Positions 25,465 to 33,452 of a DNA stretch of 64,000 nt are shown here, piece after piece (the first letter of the stretch is position 1; every line of letters begins with the position of its first letter). The translations under genes were made by a program, and so were the position numbers. The notes under the pieces were generated by a model. That model did no database searches. It was not told the DNA's origin and saw only the letters and a list, made by a program, of their open reading frames with translations. The stretch covers positions 868,001 through 932,000 of the forward strand of contig NZ_CP009438.1 in the NCBI RefSeq assembly GCF_000761215.1. The letters are read 5' to 3'. This stretch comes from Streptomyces glaucescens (GTDB lineage Bacteria > Actinomycetota > Actinomycetes > Streptomycetales > Streptomycetaceae).

Positions 25465-26514
25465 GTGCCCGAGACCATCCGCCGAGCCGACCGTCTCCCC
25501 GGTAGCCGCTACGGCAACCGGCCCACCATGAAGGACGTCGCGGCGCGTGCCGGAGTCGGACTGAAGACGGTCTCCCGGGTCGTCAACGGCGAGCCGGGCG
25601 TGACCCCGGAGACCGAGCAGCGGGTCCAGGACGCCATAGCGGCCCTGGGCTTCCGCCGCAACGACAGCGCGCGGGTGCTGCGCAAGGGCCGTACCGCCAG
25701 CGTCGGCCTGGTCCTCGAGGACCTCGCCGACCCGTTCTACGGCCCGCTGAGCCGCGCGGTCGAGGAGGTGGCCCGCGCCCACGGCGCGCTGCTGATCAAC
25801 GGTTCCAGCGCCGAGGACCCGGAGCGCGAGCAGGAGCTGGCGCTGGCGCTGTGCGCCCGCCGGGTGGACGGCCTGGTGGTGATCCCGGCCGGTGACGACC
25901 ACCGCTACCTCGAGCCGGAGATCAGGGCGGGCGTCGCCACCGTCTTCGTGGACCGGCCGGCCGGGCAGATCGACGCCGACGTGGTGCTCTCCGACAACTA
26001 CGGCGGCGCCCGCGACGGCGTGGCCCACTTGATCGCGCACGGGCACCGCCGCATCGGCTTCATCGGTGACATGCCCCGCATCCACACCGCCGCCGAGCGG
26101 CTGCGCGGCTACCGGGCCGCCCTGGAGAACGCGGGCATAGCCGTCGAGGACGCGTGGATGTCCCTGGGTGTCACGGATCCGGGGCGGGTGCGCCGCGCGG
26201 CCGAGGAGATGCTCTCCGGGCCGGCCCCGGTCACCGCGATCCTCACGGGCAACAACCGGGTCACCGTCACTGTCGTCCGGGTGCTGGCCGAGCGGAGCGG
26301 CCGGGTCGCGCTGGTCGGCTTCGACGACTTCGAGCTGGCCGACCTGCTCCAGCCGGGGGTCACGGTCGTCGCCCAGGACGCGGCGGCGCTCGGCCGCACC
26401 GCCGCCGAACGGCTGTTCCGCCAGCTGGACGGCTCCCTGGTCACCCCGGAACGGATCGAGCTGCCGACGCGGCTGATCGCCCGTGGCTCCGGCGAGCTGC
26501 CCCCGGCGGACTGA
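25465..26514 (+). CDS. LacI-family transcriptional regulator
   Basis: 349 residues. The HTH and hinge helix read PTMKDVAARAGVGLKTVSRVVNGEPGVTPETEQRV, followed by a periplasmic-binding-protein-like sensor (VGLVLEDLADPFYG ... ALVGFDDFELADLLQPGVTVV). Twenty residues precede the HTH, slightly more than average. GTG 25465 has AGGACAG upstream. It probably represses the divergent ROK kinase and itself through the GACAACGTTGTC site. Confidence 0.93.
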   Translation: MPETIRRADRLPGSRYGNRPTMKDVAARAGVGLKTVSRVVNGEPGVTPETEQRVQDAIAALGFRRNDSARVLRKGRTASVGLVLEDLADPFYGPLSRAVEEVARAHGALLINGSSAEDPEREQELALALCARRVDGLVVIPAGDDHRYLEPEIRAGVATVFVDRPAGQIDADVVLSDNYGGARDGVAHLIAHGHRRIGFIGDMPRIHTAAERLRGYRAALENAGIAVEDAWMSLGVTDPGRVRRAAEEMLSGPAPVTAILTGNNRVTVTVVRVLAERSGRVALVGFDDFELADLLQPGVTVVAQDAAALGRTAAERLFRQLDGSLVTPERIELPTRLIARGSGELPPAD

Positions 26515-27020
26515 GCACCCCGCGACCGGCGACGGCGGCCACGGCGGCCGGGTGGACCGCACGCTGCGCGTGCCCGGCCCCGCCGAGGCGCCGCCGGCGC
26601 ATCCGCTGTCCTGTCCGGGCGCCCGGCCCGAGGAGTCCGGTCTCCTCGCCGGCAACCGGCTGCCGCCTTCGGACCGGCCGGTGCCCGGGGACCGTCCCGG
26701 TCCTGGCCGCCGGCTGCGACGGTTTGTGACGGCGTCCGGCCCAAAGCGGTTCCTACGGCTTCGGCAGGAGCGTGGTCCGGGCGCCCGGGGCGTCGCCGCC
26801 GCCGAGGACGTGGCCGCTGCCGCGCCTGCCGCCGGAGCCGCCGCCGTTGCCCGGCCGCCGCCGTACGTTCGGACGGCCCGCGGGGCGTGTGGCCGGCGGT
26901 GGGTCCCGTGCGGTCCGCCGGAGTCACCACCCCCGTGCCGGTGCCACGTCGTTGCGCGGCGTGCAGGGCACGGGGCGGCGGTGACGGCGCCGGCCGGTGG
27001 TGGCCGCCGCGACCGGGGCG
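26515..27020. other. 506-bp region without a recognised gene
   Basis: Frames are open on both strands only because of the GC bias; none shows a family motif, a ribosome site or a credible start. A weak promoter-like TTGTGA...CCTACGGCTTC lies near 26724-26765 on the plus strand. A GGCGCCGGCCGGTGGTGGCC-type inverted stretch at about 26983-27010 could end the minus-strand DUF6986 transcript. Nothing else stands out. Confidence 0.5.
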
Positions 27021-28316
27021 TTACGAGGCCGAGGCCGTCAGGTCACCTCGGCGGGGCGCGGCGAAGCCCTGGAGGTCGGCGCGGGTGAGCCCGGTCAGCC
27101 GGGCGACCTCGGCGATGTCGAGGGCGCCGCAGTCCAGCCCGCGCAGCAGGTAGCCGCTGAGCGCCTTGGCGGTGGCGGGCTCGTCCATGACGTCGCCGCC
27201 GGCCCGGCTGGCATAGCGGGCGAGGCGGCCGGCGGCCTGCTCGAAGCCCTCCCGGTAGAAGGCGAACACGGCCGCGTAGCGGGTGGGGATGTGGCCGGGG
27301 TGCATGTCCCAGCCCTGGTAGTAGGCGCGAGCCAGGGCACGGCGGGTGAGGCCGTAGTGCAGGCGCCAGGCGTCGTGGACCTTCTCGGTGGAGCCGACCG
27401 GGAGCACGTTGGTCGAGCCGTCGGAGACCCGGACGCCGGTGCCCGCGGCGGCGACCTGCATGACGGCCTTGGCGTGGTCGGCGGCCGGGTGGTCGCTGGC
27501 CTGGTAGGCGGCGGAGACACCGAGACAGGCGCTGTAGTCGAAGGTTCCGTAGTGCAGGCCGGTGGCGCGGCCCTCGGCGGCCTGGATCATCCGGGCGACG
27601 GTGGCGGTGCCGTCGGCGGCGAGGATGGACTGGCTGGTCTCGATCTGGATCTCGAAGCCGATCCGGCCGGGCTCCAGGCCGTGCGCCTTCTCGAAGGCCT
27701 CCAGCAGCCGGACCATGGCGGTGACCTGCTCCGGGTAGGTGACCTTGGGCAGGGTGAGGACCAGCCCGTCGGGCAGTCCGCCGGCCCGCATCAGGCCGGT
27801 GAGGAAGACGTCGAGGGTGCGGATGCCGCGGTCGCGGACGGCGGCCTCCATGCACTTCATGCGGATGCCCATGTAGGGGGCCGCCGTGCCGTTCCGGCAG
27901 GCGTCGGCGATCAGGCGGGCGGCGCGGGCCGCGTCCTGGTCCTCGTCCCCGCCCTGGTAGCCGTCCTCGAAGTCGACGCGCAGGTCCTCGATGGGCTCGC
28001 GCTTCAGCTTGGCGCGGACCCGGGAGTACACCGGCTCGGCGAGGTCGTCGGACAGGCCGAGGACGGCGGCGAACGACGCGGCGTCCGGGGCGTGGGCGTC
28101 GAGGGCGGCGAGGGCCTGGTCGCCCCAGGAGCGGATGGTGCCGGCGGCGAAGGCGTCGCCGGGGACGTAGACGGTGTGGACGGGCTGGCGGGTACCGGGG
28201 TCGCCCGGGTAGAGCCGCTCCAGCTCGGCGTCGACCGGCGCGAGGGAGGCGCCGATCTCCTCGCCGACGGCGCCCGCGAGGCTCGTCGCCACCTGCTCCT
28301 GCTGCCCCTGACCCAT
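27021..28316 (-). CDS. DUF6986 (HpcH/HpaI aldolase, CitE-like) protein
   Basis: 431 residues. PIEDLRVDFEDGYQ contains the acidic metal-ligand segment of CitE-like lyases, IRMKCMEAAVRDR holds the phosphate/CoA arginine region and GFEIQIETSQSIL is the second catalytic strand (QIET as in HpcH/HpaI). FDYSACLGVSAAYQ matches the usual FG.ND site in variant form. The reaction is likely C-C bond cleavage or condensation of a 2-oxo acid or acyl thioester; in Streptomyces this type is linked with purine/glyoxylate catabolism (from memory). ATG 28316 was chosen over GTG 28322 because AGGAGGG would touch the latter. Confidence 0.82.
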   Translation of the reverse strand: MGQGQQEQVATSLAGAVGEEIGASLAPVDAELERLYPGDPGTRQPVHTVYVPGDAFAAGTIRSWGDQALAALDAHAPDAASFAAVLGLSDDLAEPVYSRVRAKLKREPIEDLRVDFEDGYQGGDEDQDAARAARLIADACRNGTAAPYMGIRMKCMEAAVRDRGIRTLDVFLTGLMRAGGLPDGLVLTLPKVTYPEQVTAMVRLLEAFEKAHGLEPGRIGFEIQIETSQSILAADGTATVARMIQAAEGRATGLHYGTFDYSACLGVSAAYQASDHPAADHAKAVMQVAAAGTGVRVSDGSTNVLPVGSTEKVHDAWRLHYGLTRRALARAYYQGWDMHPGHIPTRYAAVFAFYREGFEQAAGRLARYASRAGGDVMDEPATAKALSGYLLRGLDCGALDIAEVARLTGLTRADLQGFAAPRRGDLTASAS

Positions 28317-28333
28317 TCCCACACCCTCCTGTT

Positions 28334-28348
28334 TTCCGTCTTACGGAA
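28334..28348. promoter_or_regulatory. IclR-type dyad TTCCGT-CTT-ACGGAA
   Basis: A perfect 6-bp inverted repeat with a 3-nt centre, 18 bp before the DUF6986 start. The TTCCG...CGGAA form is the classic IclR-family operator; the allantoin regulator AllR of S. coelicolor is of that family. No IclR gene lies in this window, so the regulator acts in trans. Confidence 0.6.
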
Positions 28349-28454
28349 TCGATAATCCGCACTCCGAAGTTATCCGGGCGGCTTCCCGCCGGTCAACACC
28401 CGTCCGCAGCATGGTCCGCCCGCCGCGCCTTCCCCGCGCGCCGGGCCCGGGACG

Positions 28455-28498
28455 CGCCGAGGCCCCCGTGACCGTCGGCGGTCACGGGGGCCTCGGCG
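28455..28498. terminator. Perfect 20-bp stem, terminator of the etf operon
   Basis: 28455-28474 pairs without mismatch with 28479-28498, loop TCGG. It lies 14 bp after the etfA stop codon on the minus strand. Confidence 0.9.
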
Positions 28499-28512
28499 CA
28501 GCCGTGCGGCGA

Positions 28513-29475
28513 TCAGCCCTTGCGGGCCTTGATCTCCTCGGTGAGCTGCGGGACGACGTCGAACAGGTCGCCGACCACGCCGTAGTCGACCAGGTCGAAG
28601 ATCGGGGCCTCGGGGTCCTTGTTGACGGCCACGATGGTCTTCGAGGTCTGCATGCCCGCACGGTGCTGGATCGCGCCGGAGATGCCGGAGGCGATGTAGA
28701 GCTGCGGCGAGACGGACTTGCCGGTCTGGCCGACCTGGTTGGTGTGCGGGTACCAGCCGGCGTCGACGGCGGCACGCGAGGCACCGACGGCCGCGCCGAG
28801 GGAGTCGGCGAGCGCCTCGATGATCGCGAAGTTCTCCGCGCCGTTGACACCACGGCCGCCGGAGACCACGATCGCGGCCTCGGTCAGCTCCGGACGGCCC
28901 GTCGACTCACGCGGCGTACGGCCGGTGATCTTCGTGCCGGTGGCCTTCTCGGAGAAGGTCACGTTCAGGGCCTCGACCGCGCCGGCGGCCGGGGCGGCCT
29001 CCACGGCGGCCGAGTTCGGCTTGACCGTGATGACCGGGGTGCCCTTGATGACGCGGGACTTGGTGGTGAAGGCGGCGGCGAACACCGACTGGGTCGCGAC
29101 CGGACCCTCGTCGCCGGCCTCCAGGTCGACGGCGTCGGTGATGATGCCGGAGCCGATGCGCAGCGCCAGGCGGGCGGCGATCTCCTTGCCCTCGGCGGAG
29201 GACGGGACCAGCACGGCGGCCGGGGAGACGGCCTCGTAGGCGGCCTGGAGGGCGTCGACCTTCGGCACGACCAGGTACTCGGCGTACTCGGAGGCGTCGT
29301 GGGTGAGGACCTTCACCGCGCCGTGCTCGGCGAGCGCGGCGGCGGTGTCGGCGGCGCCGTTGCCGAGGGCGACGGCGACCGGCTCGCCGATGCGGCGGGC
29401 CAGGGTCAGCAGCTCCAGGGTCGGCTTGCGGACGGCACCGTCCACGTGGTCGACGTAGACGAGGACTTCAGCCAT
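28513..29475 (-). CDS. etfA: Electron transfer flavoprotein alpha subunit
   Basis: 320 residues, full length. Starts [17 protein letters not shown]; the C-terminal FAD domain has [15 protein letters not shown], then [25 protein letters not shown] and [16 protein letters not shown], the FAD-binding signature of EtfA. Together with EtfB it accepts electrons from acyl-CoA dehydrogenases and passes them to ETF-quinone oxidoreductase. Second gene of the etfB-etfA operon, 53 bp after etfB, with AGGAGAGAAG before the ATG. Confidence 0.97.
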   Translation of the reverse strand: MAEVLVYVDHVDGAVRKPTLELLTLARRIGEPVAVALGNGAADTAAALAEHGAVKVLTHDASEYAEYLVVPKVDALQAAYEAVSPAAVLVPSSAEGKEIAARLALRIGSGIITDAVDLEAGDEGPVATQSVFAAAFTTKSRVIKGTPVITVKPNSAAVEAAPAAGAVEALNVTFSEKATGTKITGRTPRESTGRPELTEAAIVVSGGRGVNGAENFAIIEALADSLGAAVGASRAAVDAGWYPHTNQVGQTGKSVSPQLYIASGISGAIQHRAGMQTSKTIVAVNKDPEAPIFDLVDYGVVGDLFDVVPQLTEEIKARKG

Positions 29476-29528
29476 GGGACTTCTTCTCTCCTGCTTGCGA
29501 AGTTGAGGGGCGGTCAGCTGGGCGCTGC

Positions 29529-30314
29529 TCAGATGAACTTCTGGCCCGCGAGGAACTCAGCGAGCTGCTTGCCGCCCTCGCCCTCGTCCTTGACGATCGT
29601 GCCGGCCGTGCGGGCCGGGCGCTCGGTGGCGGAGTCGACCTTGGTGTAGGCGCCGTCCAGGCCGACCTCTTCGGCGTCGATGTCCAGGTCGGACAGGTCC
29701 CAGGACTCCACCGGCTTCTTCTTGGCGGCCATGATGCCCTTGAAGGACGGGTAGCGCGCCTCGCCCGACTGGTCGGTCACGGACACGACGGCCGGCAGGG
29801 AGGCCTCGAGCTGCTCGGAGGCGGCGTCGCCGTCACGGCGGCCCTTGACCGTGCCGTCCTCGACGGAGACCTCGGAGAGCAGGGTGACCTGCGGGACGCC
29901 CAGGCGCTCGGCCAGCAGGGCCGGGAGGACGCCCATGGTGCCGTCGGTGGAGGCCATGCCGGAGATGACCAGGTCGTAGCCGGCCTTCTCGATGGCCTTG
30001 GCCAGGACCAGGGAGGTGCCGATGGCGTCGGTGCCGTGCAGGTCCTCGTCCTCGACGTGGATCGCCTTGTCGGCGCCCATGGACAGCGCCTTGCGCAGGG
30101 CGTCCTTGGCGTCCTCCGGGCCGACCGTCAGCACGGTGACCTCGGCGTCGTCCGCGTCCTCGGCGATCTGCAGCGCCTGCTCGACCGCGTACTCGTCCAG
30201 TTCGGAGAGCAGACCGTCCACGTCGTCACGGTCGACGGTCAGGTCATCGGCGAAGTGCCGGTCGCCAGTGGCGTCGGGCACGTACTTCACGGTGACAACG
30301 ATCCTCAAGCTCAC
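29529..30314 (-). CDS. etfB: Electron transfer flavoprotein beta subunit
   Basis: 261 residues. MSLRIVVTVKYVPDATGDRHF, then LDEYAVEQALQIAED, VLTVGPEDAKDALRKALSMGADKAIHVED and the recognition loop VISGMASTDGTMGVLPALLAERLGVPQVTL, the AMP-binding and docking segments of EtfB. GTG 30314 follows AGGAGAG. It forms a heterodimer with EtfA. Dyads in the upstream 200 bp suggest control by a fatty-acid responsive regulator. Confidence 0.97.
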   Translation of the reverse strand: MSLRIVVTVKYVPDATGDRHFADDLTVDRDDVDGLLSELDEYAVEQALQIAEDADDAEVTVLTVGPEDAKDALRKALSMGADKAIHVEDEDLHGTDAIGTSLVLAKAIEKAGYDLVISGMASTDGTMGVLPALLAERLGVPQVTLLSEVSVEDGTVKGRRDGDAASEQLEASLPAVVSVTDQSGEARYPSFKGIMAAKKKPVESWDLSDLDIDAEEVGLDGAYTKVDSATERPARTAGTIVKDEGEGGKQLAEFLAGQKFI

Positions 30315-30422
30315 GCCGGCTCTCCTACTGCCTCGTCATTTCTCGGCTGCCTCTTGCAGGCAGCATAGGCGCCCCAAGCGGCCGATCCCGGTCGGGGCGG
30401 CCTGCGCCCCCGCCCGGAATAT

Positions 30423-30467
30423 TACTCGTCAGTACACCCAGTTCCTGCCCGCTAAGCAAGCGCTTTG
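30423..30467 (-). promoter_or_regulatory. Two dyads upstream of etfB
   Basis: TACT-CGTC-AGTA at 30423-30434 (4-bp arms, imperfect centre) and AAGCAAGCGCTTTG at 30454-30467 around a perfect AAGCGCTT on the minus strand. Dyads of these shapes are, from memory, common before actinobacterial fatty-acid catabolism genes under TetR-type control. No exact -35/-10 was fixed. Confidence 0.45.
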
Positions 30468-30532
30468 AACTGTGACCTTCGCAACGCAGCGTAACCGGAA
30501 CCCGACGCCCCCGCAGGCCGGAGGGCACGTGA

Positions 30533-31042
30533 TCAATCACGCAGCGCGGTGAACCGGCCCTGGTGGTAGAGCAGCGGACGGCCGGTGCCGGCCGGGTCGC
30601 CCACGACGACCTCGGCGATCACGATGCGGTGATCACCCGCGGGCACGCGCGCGTGGACCTTGCACACCAGCCAGGCCAGGACGCCGTCGAGGACGGGCAC
30701 CCCCTGCGGGCCCTCCCGCCAGGCGGTGGCCGCGCCGAAGCGGTCCGCGCCGCTGCGGGCGAAGGTGGCGGCCAGCTCCCGCTGGTGCTCGCCGAGTATG
30801 TGGACGCCCACGTGGTCCGCCTCCGAGACGGCCGGCCAGCTGGAGGCGCCGGTGCCGATGCCGAAGGAGAGCAGCGGGGGGTCCGCCGAGACGGAGGTGA
30901 GAGAGGTGGCGGTGAAGCCGGCCGGAGCGGACGCCCCCCGCGCGGTGATCACCGCGACGCCCGCGGCGTGCCGCCGGAAGACGGCGCGCAGCAGGTCGGG
31001 GGAGGCGAGCCGGGGGCCGGCCAGGTCGGAAGTTGCCGTCAT
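30533..31042 (-). CDS. Flavin reductase family protein (FMN reductase type)
   Basis: 169 residues. The split-barrel flavin-binding core is AVFRRHAAGVAVITARGASAPAGFTATSLTSVSADPPLLSFGIG, then HVGVHILGEHQRELAATFA and VCKVHARVPAGDHRIVIAEV, the full pattern of the HpaC/ActVB group. It makes reduced FMN or FAD for a partner monooxygenase. The gene is preceded by a leader peptide that ends in cysteines, hinting at a role with a sulphonate-type monooxygenase, though none is in the window. AAGG precedes the ATG at 31042. Confidence 0.9.
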   Translation of the reverse strand: MTATSDLAGPRLASPDLLRAVFRRHAAGVAVITARGASAPAGFTATSLTSVSADPPLLSFGIGTGASSWPAVSEADHVGVHILGEHQRELAATFARSGADRFGAATAWREGPQGVPVLDGVLAWLVCKVHARVPAGDHRIVIAEVVVGDPAGTGRPLLYHQGRFTALRD

Positions 31043-31083
31043 GGTGGCCTTCTGGGGGTGGGGACGAGCGGGTCCGCGGCTGC

Positions 31084-31164
31084 TCAACAGCCCGGACAGC
31101 ATGCGCTCGCGGTGCGGGCGAGGTCGATGTGGGCCCGCCCGTGCAGGAGGAGTTCCGAAGGCAT
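31084..31164 (-). CDS. 26-residue putative regulatory leader peptide
   Basis: ATG at 31164, stop at 31084. Starts MPSELLLHGRAHIDLARTAS and ends ACCPGC; RAHIDLAR and the Cys-rich end are diagnostic of the Streptomyces leader-peptide family seen also at 10581-10655. The stop is 41 bp before the flavin reductase start. With three Cys codons near the end, ribosome stalling would report on Cys-tRNA supply. No ribosome site is seen; the promoter places the mRNA start at the ATG. Confidence 0.8.
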   Translation of the reverse strand: MPSELLLHGRAHIDLARTASACCPGC

Positions 31165-31170
31165 AGGGTC

Positions 31171-31200
31171 ACACTGACGATAGCGGGTACGCACAGTCAA
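31171..31200 (-). promoter_or_regulatory. Promoter of the leader peptide / flavin reductase
   Basis: On the minus strand TTGACT (31200-31195), 18-nt spacer, CAGTGT (31176-31171), then 6 nt to the ATG at 31164. Confidence 0.65.
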
Positions 31201-31268
31201 GCCGGTCCCGCCTTCTGGGACGTGCCTCACTGCACCCGGCCCGGTCCCGCCGATGTGTCCGGGCCCGC

Positions 31269-31595
31269 TCACACGGCCTCCCCGAGGGCCGCGATCACAT
31301 CGGCCTTGCGGGGCTGTCCCGCGGCCCGCCGCACGACCCGGCCACCGGCGTCGAGGACCAGCACGGTCGGCGTCCTGAGGACGCCGAGGCGCCGGACGAG
31401 GTCGAGCCGGGCCTCGGCGTCGATCTCCAGGTGGCGTACGCCCGGCACCATGGCGGCCACCTCGCCCAGCACCCGGCGGGTGGCCCGGCAGGGGGCGCAG
31501 AAGGCACTGGAGAACTGCACCAGAGTGGCCCGCTCGCCGAGCTCCGCGCCCAGCTCGGCTCCCGCCAGCCGCTGTCCTTCGTCGTGCACGCGCAC
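31269..31595 (-). CDS. Thioredoxin-fold protein
   Basis: 108 residues. LVQFSSAFCAPCRATRRVLGEVA carries the redox CxxC (Cys-Ala-Pro-Cys) and LGVLRTPTVLVLDAGGRVVRR the cis-Pro loop, so a working thioredoxin fold. The GTG at 31595 was chosen because GGGAGAG lies 5 nt upstream; GTG 31625 gives ten more residues and is the alternative. It probably reduces disulphides in a cytosolic partner. It lies upstream of, and in the same direction as, the leader-peptide/flavin reductase unit but has its own promoter. Confidence 0.8.
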   Translation of the reverse strand: MRVHDEGQRLAGAELGAELGERATLVQFSSAFCAPCRATRRVLGEVAAMVPGVRHLEIDAEARLDLVRRLGVLRTPTVLVLDAGGRVVRRAAGQPRKADVIAALGEAV

Positions 31596-31911
31596 GCGTA
31601 CTCTCCCGCTCGGTCCGATCGTCACTGTCGTGCAGCGTTCTCGGGGCCGCGGTGATTCCCGCCCACGGAACCGCCCCGCGGCACCGGCCCGCCGGTGCGC
31701 CCTGCGCACGGGTTCGTCCTGCGCACGCTGCGGGTACCCGCTCAGCGTGTGAGATGTACATGCTCGCACGGCGCGTCATGGTTCGCACGAAGTAAAGGGA
31801 GCGTAAAAACCCGAGGTGATCATGGGGGTGACGTGACGAGGATCTCCCCGAGGACGGGCACCGGGACTGGCTCCGCGTCCGTTCTTGGGGCACGATCTGC
31901 GAGACGCCGTA

Positions 31912-31931
31912 AACCTACGGCTGCGTAACTT
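31912..31931 (+). promoter_or_regulatory. Imperfect dyad before the acyltransferase gene
   Basis: AACCTACG-GCTG-CGTAACTT, arms 6/8 complementary, inside the 358-bp gap 31626-31983. It overlaps a TAACTT box (31926-31931) and CCGTA-AACC-TACGG (31907-31920). The rest of the gap has no gene. A lipid-responsive operator is plausible but unproven. Confidence 0.35.
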
Positions 31932-31983
31932 TCCCCGCCGGGAGCTCCCTTCCCTGGCAGAGAAGGAAGGGTCCACCCAGTCC

Positions 31984-32712
31984 ATGGCAGAACTCGTCTA
32001 CCGTCCGGTCATCGGTCTCGCCCGCACCCTGTTCAAGGTGTGGGACCTGAAGATCGACTGCGAGGGTTCGGAGAACATCCCGCGGTCGGGTGGTGCCGTT
32101 CTGGTCAGCAACCACATCAGCTACCTGGACTTCGTCTTCAACGGCTTGGCCGCGCTCCCGCAGAAGCGGCTCGTCCGTTTCATGGCGAAGGAGTCCGTCT
32201 TCCATCACAAGGTGTCCGGCCCCCTGATGCGCGGCATGAAGCACATCCCCGTGGACCGCAAGCAGGGCGAGGCGGCGTACGCGCACGCCCTCGACTCGCT
32301 GCGCTCGGGAGAGGTCGTCGGCGTCTTCCCGGAGGCCACCATCTCCGAGTCGTTCACGCTGAAGAGCTTCAAGTCCGGCGCCGCGCGCCTGGCGCAGGAG
32401 GCGGGCGTGCCGCTGATCCCGATGGCCGTGTGGGGCACCCAGCGGCTGTGGACCAAGGGCCGGCCGCGCAACTTCAGGCGCAGCCACACGCCCATCACCA
32501 TCCGGGTGGGCGAGGCGATCGAGGCGTCCCGCGACAAGTACGCCGGGGCCATCACCCGGCAGTTGCGCGAGCGCGTGCAGGAGCTGCTGGAGGCCGCGCA
32601 GCGCGCCTACCCGGTGCGCCCGCGGGACACCGACGACCCCTGGTGGCTGCCGGCCCACCTGGGCGGCACCGCCCCGACGGCGGACGAGGTCCGCGCGGCC
32701 GAGGCCCGCTGA
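31984..32712 (+). CDS. 1-acyl-sn-glycerol-3-phosphate acyltransferase (PlsC family)
   Basis: 242 residues. AVLVSNHISYLDFVF is the catalytic HX4D box, HIPVDRKQGEAAYAHAL the second motif, VGVFPEATISESFTLKSFKSGAARLAQ the FPEGTRS-like substrate box (FPEATIS here) and GVPLIPMAVWGT the fourth. It acylates lysophosphatidate at the membrane. GAAGGAAGGG lies about 12 nt before the ATG at 31984, slightly far. The C-terminus is extended (DTDDPWWLPAHLGGTAPTADEV), common in Streptomyces. The stop codon lies in the first copy of a 32-bp repeat. Confidence 0.92.
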   Translation: MAELVYRPVIGLARTLFKVWDLKIDCEGSENIPRSGGAVLVSNHISYLDFVFNGLAALPQKRLVRFMAKESVFHHKVSGPLMRGMKHIPVDRKQGEAAYAHALDSLRSGEVVGVFPEATISESFTLKSFKSGAARLAQEAGVPLIPMAVWGTQRLWTKGRPRNFRRSHTPITIRVGEAIEASRDKYAGAITRQLRERVQELLEAAQRAYPVRPRDTDDPWWLPAHLGGTAPTADEVRAAEAR

Positions 32713-32790
32713 CACCGCCTCGTCACGCCGCCGAGGCCCGCCGACACCGCCTCGCCACGCCGCCGAGGCCCGCCGACACCGCCTCACCGC
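32701..32790 (+). repeat. 32-bp tandem repeat at the acyltransferase 3' end
   Basis: Copies at 32701, 32733 and 32765 (last partial). The unit is GAGGCCCGCYGACACCGCCT followed by CGYCACGCCGCC. Copy 1 contains the stop codon (CGCTGA); in copies 2 and 3 the T is C, so the stop is lost. The duplication therefore copied the last two codons of the gene into the 3' flank. Confidence 0.85.
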
Positions 32791-32797
32791 GCGGGGC

Positions 32798-33370
32798 TCA
32801 GAGGGCGGTCGGCAGCGTGCGCGCGAGGTGGGCCGCGTCCGGGGCGGCCTCGAGGGCCCGGAGGACCAGTGGATGGGGGGCGGCGTACAGGGTCGGGTAG
32901 TCCTGTTCGCCGGCCTCCGGGTCGGCCGTGAAGGCCAGGCCCTCGCCGGTGAGGGAGAACCGGGCGCCGGCACCCGGCTTCCCGCCGCGCGGGTCCAGCC
33001 GGTGCCAGGCCCCGTCGAACCGGACCGCGACCAGGCCGTGGACCGCCTGGAACCTCTGGTAGCACAGGGCCGTCGGGATGTCCTCGGCGCGCAGCAGCGC
33101 GGCGAGCGCGTGGGCCTTGGCGTAGCAGATGCCGGTGCGCAGGGCGATGACGTCGGAGGCGCGCCAGGTCACCCGGGGATCGCCGGTGTCGGCGGAGTGC
33201 GGGATCGCGTCGCGCACGAACTCGAAGGCCGCTCGCGCATAGTCATACGAGTCGTCGACGTCTTCGGTGAGCCGGGCCGCCGTCTCCCGGACGACGGGAT
33301 GGTGATGGTCGATGACCTCGTCGTCGGCCAGGTAGGCCGACAGGTCAGGGGTGTTCTGGATCAGCCGCAT
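32798..33370 (-). CDS. Transglutaminase-like cysteine protease family protein
   Basis: 190 residues. RTGICYAKAHALAALLRAE has the catalytic Cys, FQAVHGLVAVRFDG the His and WHRLDPRGGKPG the Asp, a complete triad. The N-terminal part is a helical cap. No signal peptide, so cytosolic; members act as transglutaminases or peptidases. A TTGACT-N18-TATGCT promoter ends 8 nt before the ATG at 33370 with no ribosome site, so the mRNA is probably leaderless. Confidence 0.88.
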   Translation of the reverse strand: MRLIQNTPDLSAYLADDEVIDHHHPVVRETAARLTEDVDDSYDYARAAFEFVRDAIPHSADTGDPRVTWRASDVIALRTGICYAKAHALAALLRAEDIPTALCYQRFQAVHGLVAVRFDGAWHRLDPRGGKPGAGARFSLTGEGLAFTADPEAGEQDYPTLYAAPHPLVLRALEAAPDAAHLARTLPTAL

Positions 33371-33379
33371 GCCCGCAGA

Positions 33380-33437
33380 GCATAGGGATGCGATCACCTG
33401 ACAGTCAATGACTTTTCAGGTGACCGCATACCTATGC
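33380..33437. promoter_or_regulatory. Mirror-image duplicated divergent promoter
   Basis: An inverted repeat of two 22-bp arms (33380-33401 and 33416-33437, 20 of 22 matching) with a 14-nt centre. Each arm carries a -10 (TATGCT leftward on the minus strand, TATGCA rightward on the plus strand) and the centre holds back-to-back -35 boxes (AGTCA-A-TGACT). Leftward it drives the transglutaminase gene. Rightward it would run into the 3' end of the threonine aldolase gene, antisense to it. Confidence 0.8.
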
Positions 33438-33452
33438 ATCATGGCGGGGTGG

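Noticed and set aside
26515..27020. Possible small genes in the 506-bp gap
   Set aside because: Frames have no ribosome site or family motif and show low-complexity Pro/Arg/Ala products.
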